Counted from the stretch's first letter, positions 12,199 to 22,600 are shown. The stretch is 64,000 bases of DNA from Rehmannia glutinosa (GCA_016081115.2 CM071936.1:77539262-77603261); one strand, 5' to 3'. Notes: generated by a model not told the origin, from the letters alone. Program-made: numbers and translations.

Positions 12199-13215
12199 TT
12201 AGTAACTCCCACATCTTTCAAATTTGAATTCACGCCATCGTAACGGAAAAGTAGTCCGATTTGGCCTGAATCTGGTCCCCTTCCCACCTGAATCCGATCC
12301 TGATGTTTTTTCGTCAGATTTGAACTGAAAATTATGATACGATGGTTGACGATGTGGAGAGGTATTTTCTTTCGTATTATAATCCACCTCGATAAGCCAT
12401 CGTTCCCCACTCATATCCGCATTTCGACGATTTGAGGCCCTAAGATTAGGACCCCACTCCTTCAATGGCTCTCCGTCTGGACACGAAAATCTCTTCTCAC
12501 AAAAACTATCCGTGTGATCAAGCATACCACAGATGAAACAAAAAGAGCCCAGTCTTTCGTATTTAAAATTAACCACCGACCACTCACCACCTTGTAATTT
12601 GACTTTTTTGCACCGCTTTAGTGGATAACGAACATTGACATAGACTTTGATCCTCATATACATCCTCCAAATCATTGACGTGTTTTTAGCATCATATTCC
12701 AAAAAAGAGCCTATGTAATCACCAAGTTGCTTACCAACTTTTTCTGTCATGCATCCAATTGGCAAATCATAGATTTGTACCCAAAAATTAATTGTATGAA
12801 TGGGGATGGATGTCGGTACTGAACCGGGGGACAACTGGATAAGCATTAGCATCAAATTATCGAACGACCATGGCCCCCCATCCATAACTCTCTGAAGATC
12901 AAGAATATGATAGAATTGGAACAAGAATCTCTGGTTTCCCAGATCCTTAATGGTGATACCCTTCACAGGACGCCATATTCCTGCTAAACGAGTTTTCATA
13001 ATATTAAAATTGACACTTCGATTAGAAAGGAACTTACCAACGAGGCAAAGTAAGGATTCATAATTTCCTCCAATATCACCCTCATAATCGAAAATAAAGC
13101 CATCTTCCTCATCGTCAAAAAGAGACATTCTCGCCATATTAGTTTCCATTGGATTTTCACTATATAAAGATATTAGGTACTCGACAAGGGAGAGAAGAGC
13201 AAACACTCTCGACAA
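12199..13215 (-). pseudogene. LINE ORF1 (DUF4283-like domain plus CCHC knuckle)
   Basis: Predicted RNA-binding ORF1 protein of the LINE. The open frame is 338 codons, but the first codon of the frame is TTG; the ATG at 13149 is the more plausible start (METNMARMSLFDDEEDG). The central region (about residues 50-200) has the plant DUF4283 pattern, including WRPVKGITIKDLG and GGPWSFDNLMLML. A CCHC-type knuckle, CFICGMLDHTDSFC, follows near residue 230. The C-terminal tail shifts frame near 12200-12410. ORF1 binds LINE RNA to form the retrotransposition particle. It lies upstream of ORF2 with a gap of roughly 240 bp. Confidence 0.85.
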
Positions 13216-13244
13216 GGAGAGAAGAGCAAAATCATAGTAAGTTT

Positions 13245-13458
13245 ATTTTTAAATGAATAAAAATAACAAACAACAAAACTTACGAAATACAAATTTTTAA
13301 ATGTAATTAATTTGGGTTTGGGCTGAATCATATATTTATGAATTCTATGGGCTTGGGTTGAAGGCTTTAATTTAAATACTAATCTACTAAAACAATATTT
13401 CTTGGACCAAAATGATTAATGAGGTATCAACAAAGCCCAAGAAGCATTTCAGCACTCA
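13245..13458. other. AT-rich spacer between LINE and MULE-type element
   Basis: Unoccupied target DNA between two insertions that each have a recognisable TSD. AT-rich, with repeated GGGCTTGGG/GGGTTTGGGC phrases. No ORF. Confidence 0.5.
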
Positions 13459-13467
13459 AAAACTCTT

Positions 13468-14256
13468 GGGCAATTGACAGAAATACCCACCCTTTTTAAG
13501 TCAATGTCAGCCTTTTACGCTTCCCGGTGCAATTTTACCTAAATTTACGCTCCCCGCTCTTTTTTTACCCAACAATATGCTCCAGCGAAAATTCCCAGAA
13601 AATTTTACGCTGTGTTTCAACATTGTTTCTAACATGTTTCAAACATGTTTCTGTGTTTCAACATTGTTTCTAACATGTTTCTTTTAATAAAAATAGGTAA
13701 AAAATTATATTTAAACATCGAAAACTTCATTGAAACAACAAAGAAATATCAGAACAACATTAAAAAGGATATGGAAACAACCCAGAAACAACGTAAAATA
13801 ATTTAAAACACACCAGGAATAAAAAGAGGTTAAAAATAGGTAAAACTTGTATTTACACATTGAATACTACATGAAAACAACAAAAGAAATTATTAGAACA
13901 ACATTAAAAATATTATAGAACAACACTGAAACAATAGAAACAATGTACAAAATAATATATGAATAAAAAACAGCATAAAAATAGGTTAAAGTTGTTTTGA
14001 AACATCGAAATAACAAAGAAACAACATAGAACAATATAGAAACAATAAAGAAACAAATTTAAACAACCTCGAAACAACTTATATAACATATAAAACAATG
14101 CAGGAACAAAAAAAAAACGAAAAAAATAAAAATAATCAAAAAATAGCAAGGAGCGTAAAAAAATTAGGTACAAAAGTAAAAAAATAGGAACAAGAGTAAT
14201 TGGAGCGTATTGTGTGGTAATGGTACAAAAATCAGCGTGTTCTGTGTAATTTCCCC
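13468..14256. mobile_element. Non-autonomous Mutator-like element (MULE-MITE)
   Basis: A 789-bp element bounded by a perfect 9-bp direct repeat AAAACTCTT (13459-13467 and 14257-14265). Its ends are imperfect inverted repeats: left GGGCAATTGACAGAA, right (reverse complement) GGGGAAATTACACAGAA. Similarity continues subterminally, with TTTTACCTAA and TTTACGCTCC on both ends. A 9-bp TSD with GGG termini is diagnostic of Mutator superfamily insertions. The interior is A/T-skewed and built from degenerate GAAACAAC / TGTTTC units, including a direct repeat of TGTTTCAACATTGTTTCTAA near 13612-13680. It has no transposase, so it would depend on an autonomous relative. Confidence 0.82.
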
Positions 14257-14379
14257 AAAACTCTTTAATTGGGCTTGAATTTTCACATAATCTTAACTTT
14301 GCAATTTATTTAGATTAATTGATATTTGGCCACCAATTTTAATCTGTCACCAGTTAATTGTAAATACATAGGCTTATTT

Positions 14380-14383
<4 letters not shown>

Positions 14384-14424
<41 letters not shown>
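14384..14424. repeat. (AT)n microsatellite
   Basis: About 20 AT dinucleotides in a row, immediately followed by AGGGGAAGTTAC. It lies just outside the Helitron-related block. Confidence 0.95.
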
Positions 14425-14428
<4 letters not shown>

Positions 14429-14579
14429 GAAGTTACAATGATACCACATATTATAGTGAGACAGTGTGGACTCATCTCAACCCTCCATTATCTATATCAA
14501 TGGCCAAGATAAATAGGGGTTAAAATTACATTTAATATTTAATTAAAGCAAAAAAAGGGTATAATTGTCAAATAACCAA

Positions 14580-14900
14580 GTGGGGGACCGTTCAAATGAA
14601 TGGAATCAGTTATTAGGAGAGAGAAAATCGCGAGAAAATCGCGCTGGAGAGAGAAAATCACGCATGTAATATGCCATGCAGTATGATGTACACTTATCAT
14701 ATATTTGCTGTATATTTAACACTATTTTACTGTATGTTTAACATAATCTTACTGCATATTAAAGTGGTCAAACAAAAATATGTGGGGACCGTGAATCAAG
14801 GAATCAATTATATATAGAGAGAGAATCACGTTCATTAACATGTGGTGACCGTTGATTAAGTAAATCAATTGTAGAGAGAGAGAAAATCACGCTCATTATT
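14580..14900. repeat. Triplicated GAGAGAGAAAATCACG block and candidate Helitron 3' end
   Basis: Three diverged copies of a block running GTGGGGACCGT - GAATCAA - AGAGAGAGAAAATCACGCTCATT start near 14580, 14783 and 14838. On the minus strand the first copy reads CGCGATTTTCTCGCG (a 5-bp-stem hairpin) about 11 bases before CTAA followed by T at 14613, which resembles a Helitron 3' terminus (hairpin then CTRR). Because the repeat itself extends past that CTAA, the terminus call is tentative. Confidence 0.45.
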
Positions 14901-15720
14901 GTACTGTATATTGGATCATCGGTGGCATCTTTGATCATTGGATAGGTGTTTTCGACAATAGTCGAGATTGGATCACCAGATGCTTCGAGCAAAATATCTT
15001 CAAGAATATCAATGGTTGCACAACCATCATTAGCTTCTCCAAGCGTCCCATCTCGAATGCTTGCTATCCATTCTGAAAACCCCACCAAATCAGCAATATC
15101 ATCAGTTTCACATAGTCTTTGAAGACACATGTTTTTAGTCAGTCTGAGAACAATACAATCTTTCCACAAATAGGAAGAATTTATCGTGGCATTCATGATG
15201 TCTTGCCGACTTCCCTTAGACACAACAGGAAATATCTATCTGAAGTCTCCACCGAACACAACTGTTTTACCTCCAAATGGGATGTCACCATTACGCAGGT
15301 CATCGACTTTCATAATGTCTCTTAAAGTTTGGTCCACTGCCTCAAAACAATGTTTGTTCATCATTGGAGCTTCATCCCATATTATGAGTTTGCAACGAAA
15401 AATCAATTCAGCAAGTGGACTCCCTAATTTTACTTCGCAAGTCGAACCCTCTTTTGGGTTTAATGGAATAACAAATCGAGAAAGTGCAGTCCTTTCACTG
15501 GGCAAGAGAAGAGACGCTATGCCGCTTGATGCAATGTTCAAGACAATTTGTCCTTTTGACCTCAAACCTGAAGATAAAGCTCTCCACAAATATGTTTTAT
15601 CTGTCCCTCCATAGCCATATACAAAGAACCTACGACCTTGATTTGAGTCAATTGCACGCATGATTTCAGTATACACGTGATGTTGTTCATCAGTCAGGTT
15701 CGAAATAAGATTTCTATGCT
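14897..15720 (-). pseudogene. Helitron PIF1-like helicase, N-terminal two thirds
   Basis: ATP-dependent 5'-3' helicase that unwinds the Helitron strand during rolling-circle transposition. At 15236-15676: TEIMRAIDSNQGRRFFVYGYGG leads into Walker A, read as GGTDKT where the family has GGTGKT; then IASSGIASLLLP, RFVIPLNP, and Walker B KLIIWDEAPM, followed by GGDFR. The frame then changes, and 14897-15223 continues with the SSYLWKDCIVLRLTKNMCL region and WIASIRDGTLGE. The protein then ends, missing the roughly 200 C-terminal residues with the later helicase motifs. The substituted Walker A glycine would itself be expected to cripple ATP binding. Confidence 0.88.
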
Positions 15721-17221
15721 AGCTCCACGTAGCCCAAAGCCTTACGATCGTATCTTAACTCATCATATACTAATTTATTCCGGTATGTGCCAAGATTGTC
15801 AATATCCGGAAAATGCATAGTATCAAACTCACGTAAGCTCCTACCACGATCGCACAATAATTTTTCAATCTTCGACAGGGCAAGATTCTTGATCCGGTCC
15901 TCACTCGCACCAATTCTATCGTAAATAACAAAACATAAAAAATGTTAACATATAAAAAAACTATAAATAAAAATTACGAATAACGAATCTATATCTATAT
16001 AAATTTAATAATTAATGACGAAATGTATATATAGTAGTAGTTTTTCTACCTTGATGTTGCATAAGGAGTCGTCGTTTATATAAAATATCATCCGAAAGAT
16101 ATTCCCAACATTTCTCCCATACCACTTCAGGCATGCTCAAAGAATTCGATGACAATAATGATGCAAACAAACTCCTAAGAGTCTCTGCAGATGCCCAATG
16201 ACTCGCTTCAGTGATTCCATCAATATACTCTCTATCATCTTCTAACAAACCCAAAGCAAAGCAAGCTTCACGATATGATGAGTGTTGGACACCTTGCGTC
16301 TTCTTGTAATCATCATAACATGTAACACCACGGACTACATTGATAAAGACACCTCAAATAGTACATGTCACCAGAACCAGGAGGGACGTAGTAAACACGT
16401 CCTATGGTATTCCCACACTTTCTTGGAACTCACTCCTTAATTTTTGCTTTCCATGTGAATTTTGTAGGAGCTTCAACATAAGTTAGCTCTCGAGATTCAG
16501 GATATACCTTATTGGCTTCCATCCAAGCAAGAAACATGCTTTCTTTAATAGTGTTTCTCCGCAGAACATCATCAAGTCTTTCAGAATCATGAAAAATGAC
16601 TGGTTGCTCATTGTCAAGATGGAAACTAAGACGTTCAACAAGAGGATACTTATGTTGTATTTCATATCCTAATAACCTCCATGCTGCCTCACATGACCAA
16701 ACACATCTACAATCATAATACATGCTCACTTCATCAACAGGTTTTCCTGATTCATCATCACCACTGCTTTGATAGAATGATGCGGCCACACGATCATGTC
16801 CTTTATTGACATATTTAAACAAATATTTAATCGATCTCGACTGATTACACCATTCTATGTTGATGTGTGCATCATATTTAAGCAACAAACGATTGTGTGG
16901 CACAACAAACCTATTGTCAAAAGGGACACCGTTCTTCATAACAACTATTCCATTATATCTACGTCTATAGCGTGGGTAACCTTCTTCATCAACACACGTT
17001 GCATCAACAAACCTTTTAGGAAAGTGCTTCGTGCAGCGACCATCAGCCATGCATGGAGAATTTTTTCTCACATCACCACAAGGACCATGATACATGAAGT
17101 CCTTTACCGCAACATAATAAAATGGATCCTCTAATTCTTCGGGTATCTCGACTGATATAATTATCTATATCCTTTGCATTTGGGAATTTATCTTCTTTCG
17201 CCAGAAACAACAGAATGTGAG
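15721..17221 (-). pseudogene. Helitron Rep catalytic tyrosine region and Rep-helicase linker
   Basis: 16430-17095 encodes the second half of Rep: KNSPCMADGRCTKHFPKRF, YPRYRRR, and KYLFKYVNKGHDRV, which holds the two tyrosines expected in the Helitron YxxKYxxKG motif. Next come CEAAWRLLGYEI and MFLAWMEAN. 16012-16254 adds the linker with SHWASAETLRSLFASLL and MPEVVWEKCWEYLSDDI. 15721-15900 adds NKLVYDELRYDR just ahead of the helicase. Between 17096 and 17221 the frame breaks at KDIDNYIS and resumes toward HILLFLAKEDKFP. The region ends at the solo LTR insertion. Confidence 0.85.
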
Positions 17222-17969
17222 TGTAGACAATTAAAATTTGTGTCCAATTAAATGATGACACATGGAAAATAATATATTAAAAAATCAATTTGTATTTTCT
17301 ATTTATATTTTGGGAATTTATTCAAATTTAATTCCTAAAAATAAATAGTTAATTTTGATATTTTTAATATATAATTTATTGGTCAATTAAAAGTTGCCAA
17401 ATGTCAAAAATTAAATATCTTGTCAATTATGGAAGAGAATACCATCATTTTGGTAACTCAAATCGCATCTTCCGGATATGGCAACAAATTGAATCAAATC
17501 ATCAAGGACCAATCAAATCGCGTCCTTCAATCAAGTAATTATGGCAAGAGCTCCAATTCCACAACTATAAATAGGGGTCCTCTTTATAATTTAAAGACAC
17601 ACAAAAAACATCCTAGAGAAGAAGTCCAAGCAAGAGGCGAATTCTCTCAAATCAAGAAATCCAAATCCAAGGAAGTCCACGGTGTTCAAAGCGCGATTCA
17701 AGGAGTTCATCGCAGATTCGACTCAAATCCAATGTTTAATTCGGGATTAAGATGTCAAGCCCTCGAATTAACGTTATTTCGACCCAAATTCAAGCTCGAA
17801 GGAGATCAAGTGACGAATCTACCTTCGAATATTCGAATATCATTTTTGAAGAGAAGAATCAGAGGATCATTAGGAATTGTAATCCTTTTATTCCGTTTGA
17901 TTCAAATAAAGTTTATTTGTATTACTTTTTCTTGTTTATAATATTTGCAGATAAAAAATTTGTGTTACA
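17222..17969 (+). mobile_element. Solo LTR with 5-bp TSD
   Basis: A 748-bp LTR starting TGTAGACAATTAAAATTTGT and ending AAAAATTTGTGTTACA, flanked by GTGAG at 17217-17221 and 17970-17974. The 5-bp TSD and TG...CA ends define an LTR-retrotransposon footprint reduced by LTR-LTR recombination. A TATA box (17565-17577) about 340 bp in supports + orientation. The 173-codon plus-strand ORF inside is not a gene. The family is probably gypsy-like, not assigned further. It interrupts the Helitron Rep HUH motif. Confidence 0.9.
17565..17577 (+). promoter_or_regulatory. TATA box of the solo LTR
   Basis: CTATAAATAGGGG inside the 748-bp solo LTR, at a position typical of the U3/R boundary. It fits an LTR promoter; activity is unknown. 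Confidence 0.6.
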
Positions 17970-17974
17970 GTGAG

Positions 17975-19053
17975 TATGTGGCAATCCATGTTTCTGGAAT
18001 TCTATAGTGTATATTACTGTACTGTGAGAAACAAAGAAAAATAAAAACACCCATTAGCAAAAAATGCATGATGAACTATAGAAATAAATAAAACAAACTA
18101 TTTAAAAATATATACAACCTGCTACGACTTTACCAAACATTTGATTCTGACGAAGATTCTTGATAAGCGCATTCTAGCTTCACCTTGAAAACCTGCAAAT
18201 AATATCGGGACGGTCCTCGGCATTCAAGTTCCTATTCTCAAAGAAACGAACGAATTCTGGCCATTTTGGATTTGAGGTGAATGTTATAAATAAATCTGGA
18301 TAACCCACCCATCGACATACAACCATTGCATCTTGATAGTTTTGTATCATGAAACTAGCACCTCGAGTAAAACTCGAAGGTAGTATAATTCGTTTTCCTC
18401 GAGTGTTGGGATCGGTGTCTCCATTCAACACAACATCTGCAAGACCCTTATATATATCACAACGAATCGTTTTTGATGTAAACAAACATACTTTAATCGG
18501 GCTGATTCAACCATTGTATAAGCATCAACAACAAATTGTTGGAATAATTTTCTTGATGAAAGAATAGTAGAAGCTTCATGCTCCCTTTCGTGCATCCGAT
18601 AAGCAAAAAATTCTCGAACGCTAACTGTTTTCCTTTCCCTTTGCGTTTTTTTCTTTACGTCCGAAAATGGGATGTCTTCTCTGAAACCATCTTCACCATT
18701 AGGTAACAACAAAGGATATTGTAAAGCCAAGTACGAAGCATTTAATTCATTTATCCGTTGCAACTGCCCGTTCTTGTTTCGATCAAAATATCTCGGTTTC
18801 CTAAAGCCCGATCGAAATCACCAACAATCAAAACCGCTACTTCAGAACTCGATGGAAGATTGTACCTTCTAGCATCACTGTTTTGTTTACCAATCAAACA
18901 GATTCTAACATCTGAATGTCGACATTCTTGGATCTTCTCTCTCGCTATTCTGAAGATTTTTACCAATACATTATGTTCATCAAGCATTTTTTTCAGCCCA
19001 TCCACAATATCTTTGTGTAGATTATTATTTTCACTTCCCTGCCTATATTGCAA
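17975..19053 (-). pseudogene. Helitron Rep N-terminal region (helitron-like N domain)
   Basis: Three overlapping minus-strand frames. 18751-19053 gives ENNNLHKDIVDGLKKMLDEHN, the FRIAREKI phrase and EVAVLIVGDFD. 18425-18763 gives MQRINELNASYLALQYPLLLP, where the family has YDPLQYPLLFP, then REFFAYRMHERE and LFQQFVVDAYTMVESARL. 18180-18485 gives IILPSSFTRGASFMIQNYQDAM and VGYPDLFITFTSNPKWPEF, the signature of the helitron-like N domain. 17975-18000 encodes KHGLPHTH, the first part of the HUH motif, which continues on the far side of the solo LTR as HILLFLAKE. Frameshifts separate all pieces. Confidence 0.87.
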
Positions 19054-19244
19054 AACATATCAATATTTCAAATTATATCATGACATACATAAATAATAAT
19101 AATAATAATAGTATTTAATTAATCAATATTAATTGAAATAACAACAAACCTGACAATATTTAATTTGTGAGATACTGCATTTTTCGTGTCATATATGTAG
19201 AGTTGTGCAAATTTAGGCGTTAAACCATCAGTCGGCATTAAACT

Positions 19245-19850
19245 TCAAATTAGGTGATAGTTTTGCCCGTACATCCTAAAGACTGGAGGTCCACTACCTC
19301 TGTTTATATCAGTGTCGATTTTGCCTCCCATTGATGTAAAACAGAACATATTATTATATGACCGTATATTCTCTTGAAAGTGTTTGCTTTTATCACTTGT
19401 TCCAAACACTAAATCACGAAGGAAAACATGCGGTTGTTTTAGTTGAGGAAGTTGGATAATCCCATGACTGCAACATAAAGAGTACTGAGGATTGCTGGAT
19501 TTCACGTGGGACCATATTCTTTCCTCGTACCAAAACATGGCAGCGCAAAATCGACATCTATAAGTTGCATCACCAATATCCCAATAATCTATAAACAAAC
19601 AAAGCAATCGATTAATTTTCATTTTGCTAAGTATTTCTCATGTAAAATATATTAATCAAATTCAAATTGTAATTAAATTTATACGAAATTACTATAAGCG
19701 CACCATTGTTTATTACTGTAGATGTATCATTCAGATGATTGAGACTGTGATTTAAATTCAATATATCATCACTGCTTTCAATATTACTCCTACTAATATT
19801 GGCATCAAATGAGTCATTCATGTTTATGTCAGTTACCATCCTGCGTAAAA
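19245..19850 (-). pseudogene. Helitron N-terminal zinc-finger exons
   Basis: 19245-19622 encodes DYWDIGDATYRCRFCAAMFWYEERI, a Cys pattern typical of the N-terminal zinc finger in plant Helitron proteins, then QYSLCCSHGIIQLPQLK and HFQENIRSYNNMFCFTSMGGKID, a conserved block ahead of Rep. 19627-19850 is a Ser/Asn-rich upstream exon. The intron boundary near 19623-19640 is plausible but not certain. The zinc finger is thought to help recognise Helitron DNA. Confidence 0.8.
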
Positions 19851-19973
19851 GTAATCGCCTAAGATATCAATAATGTACGACAATAGGAATTATCCAATTA
19901 AATGTATTAAATATCAATAAATATTCACTTTTTTAACAATACTATTTTAACATATTAAAGTTAAAAAAATATA

Positions 19974-20572
19974 CCATTTGGTATGTCACTAAGGGAGATG
20001 TTCGAAAGAGGAGTAACATTCATGCTAAATGGATTTATTGAATTTATTTTTGTAGATAGCGTCGGACTTCTGCTCACAGATATTCTACTGTTTTCTGAAG
20101 AAAAAGAACAATTTAAATGTGTTAATTATTATGAAGTATTAGCTTTTTCATAACAACACTATTTCACATACATTATAAAACTAAATATACCGTTTTTAAT
20201 ATCACTGAGCGAAAAGTTAAAAATAGGAGTAACATTGATGCTCAACGAACTCGTGGAAAATTTATTCGCAGATAGTGCTTGAGTTCCGATACCAAATACC
20301 CTTTTCTGGTCTGTAAAAAAAGAATAAAATAATATCGTTGAAAGTGTGACTAACATTAATTATTTACTTTATTCCAGTTACAATTAAATTACTATTAAAA
20401 TAAACATCCACATCTATCTATAAATTATAAACATAAAATATGTATACCGTTTGTGATGTCACTAAAAGGGGAGTTTGAAAAAGGATAAACAATATTGCTT
20501 GTCGAAATATAAATGACCATTCTTGTAGATGGTTTTGACGATGTATTCACGGACTTTTTCCCATTTTCTGCA
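19974..20572 (-). repeat. Three repeated exon-like units at the Helitron 5' coding end
   Basis: Three units of about 120 bp (about 19974-20098, 20191-20312 and 20450-20571), each separated by AT-rich intron-like DNA. On the minus strand each unit is preceded by a TCTG/TTCAG-type acceptor and followed by a GTATA-type donor. Translations end in related peptides: NVTPLSNISLSDIPNG, NVTPIFNFSLSDIKNG and NIVYPFSNSPFSDITNG. The TPLSNI(S/T)N pattern is typical of the N-terminal region of plant Helitron helicases, so these look like tandemly multiplied micro-exons. Whether they were all spliced into one message cannot be told from sequence. Confidence 0.65.
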
Positions 20573-20589
20573 AAATAAATAAAAAGAAT

Positions 20590-21289
20590 TAAAAAATTCA
20601 AAAGTCATATAAATAAAAAAATAGATTGCACTAAACTAAAGATAAAAATATAATAAAAAAATCTCTAAAAAATAATTACTATATTAATTAAAGAATGACA
20701 TCAATAATAAATCATTTAAAGTGTAGTACATTTAATCAATTTTTTAACACTTTATGCTATATTCTGTATATTATTATTAGATAAATGAAACTTTACTCAT
20801 AATTAATTTATATTTTTCTGCAAAATATCTATTTAATAGTGTAAAAATTAATTTATTTATATTTAAAATTTCTTGAAAATACATTTTTTTTATATTCAAA
20901 TATATACAATACCTTTTTACATATAAAATGTTAATTACGTTAGTATATAATTTTTAAAATATTAATTAAGTTAGTATACAATAAATGAATAGACACTAAT
21001 TATGTTATTATATAATTGTTAAAATGTTAATCAGTTTAAAAAAATAAAGATTTAAATATGTAAATATATAATTAAGCTACAATAAAAAATTAAAAAAAAG
21101 AAAGCCCATTAATACATAGCAACCCCAATAAATAAGTTTAACTTGTTTCTAAAAAGCCCAATATGAAGCCCAATAAAATCTATCTATTAACAAATTATCT
21201 TGGATTAAAAAAAATGATTTGCTGGTTTCTACACGTGGCATCGCGAACACTCCAGATCAAGACACGTCAATAATCCGTGTCAACTAACA
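20590..21289. other. AT-rich non-coding interval within/near Helitron
   Basis: Extremely AT-rich (for example 20640-21090) with no ORF, conserved motif or clear terminal structure. It probably belongs to the Helitron between its Rep/helicase and RPA-like gene. Confidence 0.4.
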
Positions 21290-21905
21290 TGTTGGGAAAT
21301 TTATTTTATAGATTTTGATAAATGCCATGTACAACTTAAACTAGAAAGTTGGCACCCATTTTTCTTGTAATATCCATTGTAATAGATAGGGCTGAAAATG
21401 CTGAGTCAAGTCAGCTACGCTTGGAAAATACAAAAAATCAACTGAAGACTGAAGTGAAGACTCCGCTGTGGAACAACTGAGTATGGCCAAGATAGAAGAT
21501 CAAGAACTTGACTGAAGGTGTTTCAACTGTGTGAAGAGTCAGTCAAAGTCAACTTAAGAAGCCAAGTCTCAAGTTGAAAGTGACAGATGAGTCTTCAAAT
21601 GATTGAAGCATACTCAAGCCACCTGGGGAAAAAGGCAGCAACCAAGAGGAGTTCACTGAAATGAATCCGTTGCACAAAAGTCAAGAACATTACTTAAATA
21701 AGTAATACTTCCATGCTTCCAGGCCTTAAAGTGCTTATCCCAGAAGCGTGCAAAAGAAATAAACCAATAGGAAGCACTGCACCTCGTGTCAGAACCTGAA
21801 AGCTGCAAATTCATTTAATACGAGGAAGGGTCTACATCTCAAGATTGAGGACCAAGAAAAGACAAACCAACGAACACAAGTGACTTTTGAAATCAACCTA
21901 TCTCT
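21290..21905 (+). repeat. Possible LTR fragment
   Basis: Begins TGTTGGGAAATTTATTTTAT, as many copia LTRs do, and differs in base composition from its AT-rich surroundings: it is rich in GAAGACT/CAAGTCA phrases. It abuts the truncated RPA-like coding remnant at 21906. No TSD or partner LTR was found, so identity is tentative. Confidence 0.4.
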
Positions 21906-22600
21906 TCAACGGGCAGATTTTTGAAAGTTCAATAAATCGGGTTGTCCTCCCCCCGAACTCCTTTGTTTGGGCAGACTGCATTGAAACCACTTTTCCAATG
22001 ATATCTGTTTATTTTCGATGAAGTAACTAATATTAGAATCTGTACGTATCGACTTAAAAAGGTGCTGAATGTATGTTTTAAAATTGAATACAATGTTTAC
22101 CGAAAAGCATGGTTTCATCAACGTTTTCGACCCTCGCTAGTTCCTTAAAATCCGGTACATGAATTTGGGGAAAGCTTTGTCAAACATCTCAAACACATTC
22201 GTTTTACCATGAAACATATTTTTATACTTTGCAAAGAGTGGTTTTGAATTTGTCAAGAAATTTGCAACTATGAAGTCTCTTATCTCATAAACTCTTCCTT
22301 CATGAAACAACTTTTTAAACTGTTCGATATGCGATTTCCTTATTGTTCCATGTATCCTATCCCCCTGCATTAGTGAAAAATTTGTTACACAATTAGCATG
22401 AGCTTTGAAATAAAATTCAACTAATGAAATTTATTTTATACCTCATCAACATGGAATACACATTCCATGCTCAATCGACTCTTGTCATTGAATGCCGCCG
22501 ATAAATTCGCACCAGTAGTAGCTTCATAGCCCAATGTGTTTTGGTGATGTTTAAATCCTTTATGAGAGTCAACATTAGTGCCATTGATGCAGACTTTGAA
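21906..22600 (-). pseudogene. RPA-like (DUF223 / OB-fold) gene remnant carried by the Helitron
   Basis: Resembles the single-stranded-DNA-binding RPA1-type genes that plant Helitrons carry. On the minus strand an upstream exon ends SRLSMECVFHVDE (donor GAG|GT at 22442/22441). A 77-bp intron (22365-22441) follows, and the next exon, 22138-22364, begins GDRIHGTIRKSHIEQFKKLF, matching the DUF223 pattern GD+IHATI+K, and ends with a stop. Downstream, 21906-22080 encodes DIIGKVVSMQSAQTKEFGG and TRFIELSK in another frame, the start of a second OB-fold. It is cut at 21905 by LTR-like sequence. Confidence 0.72.

Larger units (their letters stand above)
7814..13234 (-). mobile_element. Near full-length plant L1-type LINE with TSD
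   Basis: A 5.4-kb non-LTR retrotransposon on the minus strand. It runs from the A-tail (T-run from 7814) through ORF2 (RNase H, zf-RVT, RT, endonuclease) and ORF1 to a 5' end near 13234. The flanks TAGTAAGTTT at 7807-7816 and 13235-13244 form a 10-bp TSD, with the last bases possibly merged into the T-run. The 5' end holds a short tandem repeat of GAGAGAAGAGCAAA. Both ORFs are broken by frameshifts and stops, so the copy is inactive. The complete domain order and TSD suggest it inserted essentially full length. Confidence 0.9.
14613..22600 (-). mobile_element. Decayed autonomous Helitron (approximate bounds)
   Basis: Minus-strand rolling-circle transposon. Going from high to low coordinates it carries an RPA-like gene, a repeated-exon 5' region, a zinc finger, the Rep (HUH, two-tyrosine) domain and a PIF1-like helicase. 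The helicase lacks its C-terminal third and the coding region is cut by frameshifts and a solo LTR. Introns and repeated exons are visible in the N-terminal half, as is common in plant Helitrons. The 3' terminus is only a candidate (14613), and the 5' TC terminus could not be located, so 22600 marks the end of recognisable coding sequence. Confidence 0.7.

Noticed and set aside
13913..14173. 86-codon Phe/Tyr-rich minus-strand ORF resembling a membrane protein
   Set aside because: Product of the degenerate GAAACAAC repeat inside the MULE-type element; low complexity only.
14384..14424. AT tract as a regulatory element or origin
   Set aside because: Simple (AT)n microsatellite; similar tracts at 28162-28212 and 40873-40920 lie inside repeats.
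17420..17941. 173-codon plus-strand ORF as a gene
   Set aside because: It lies wholly inside a 748-bp LTR with TG/CA ends and a 5-bp TSD, spans the TATA box and has no family motif.
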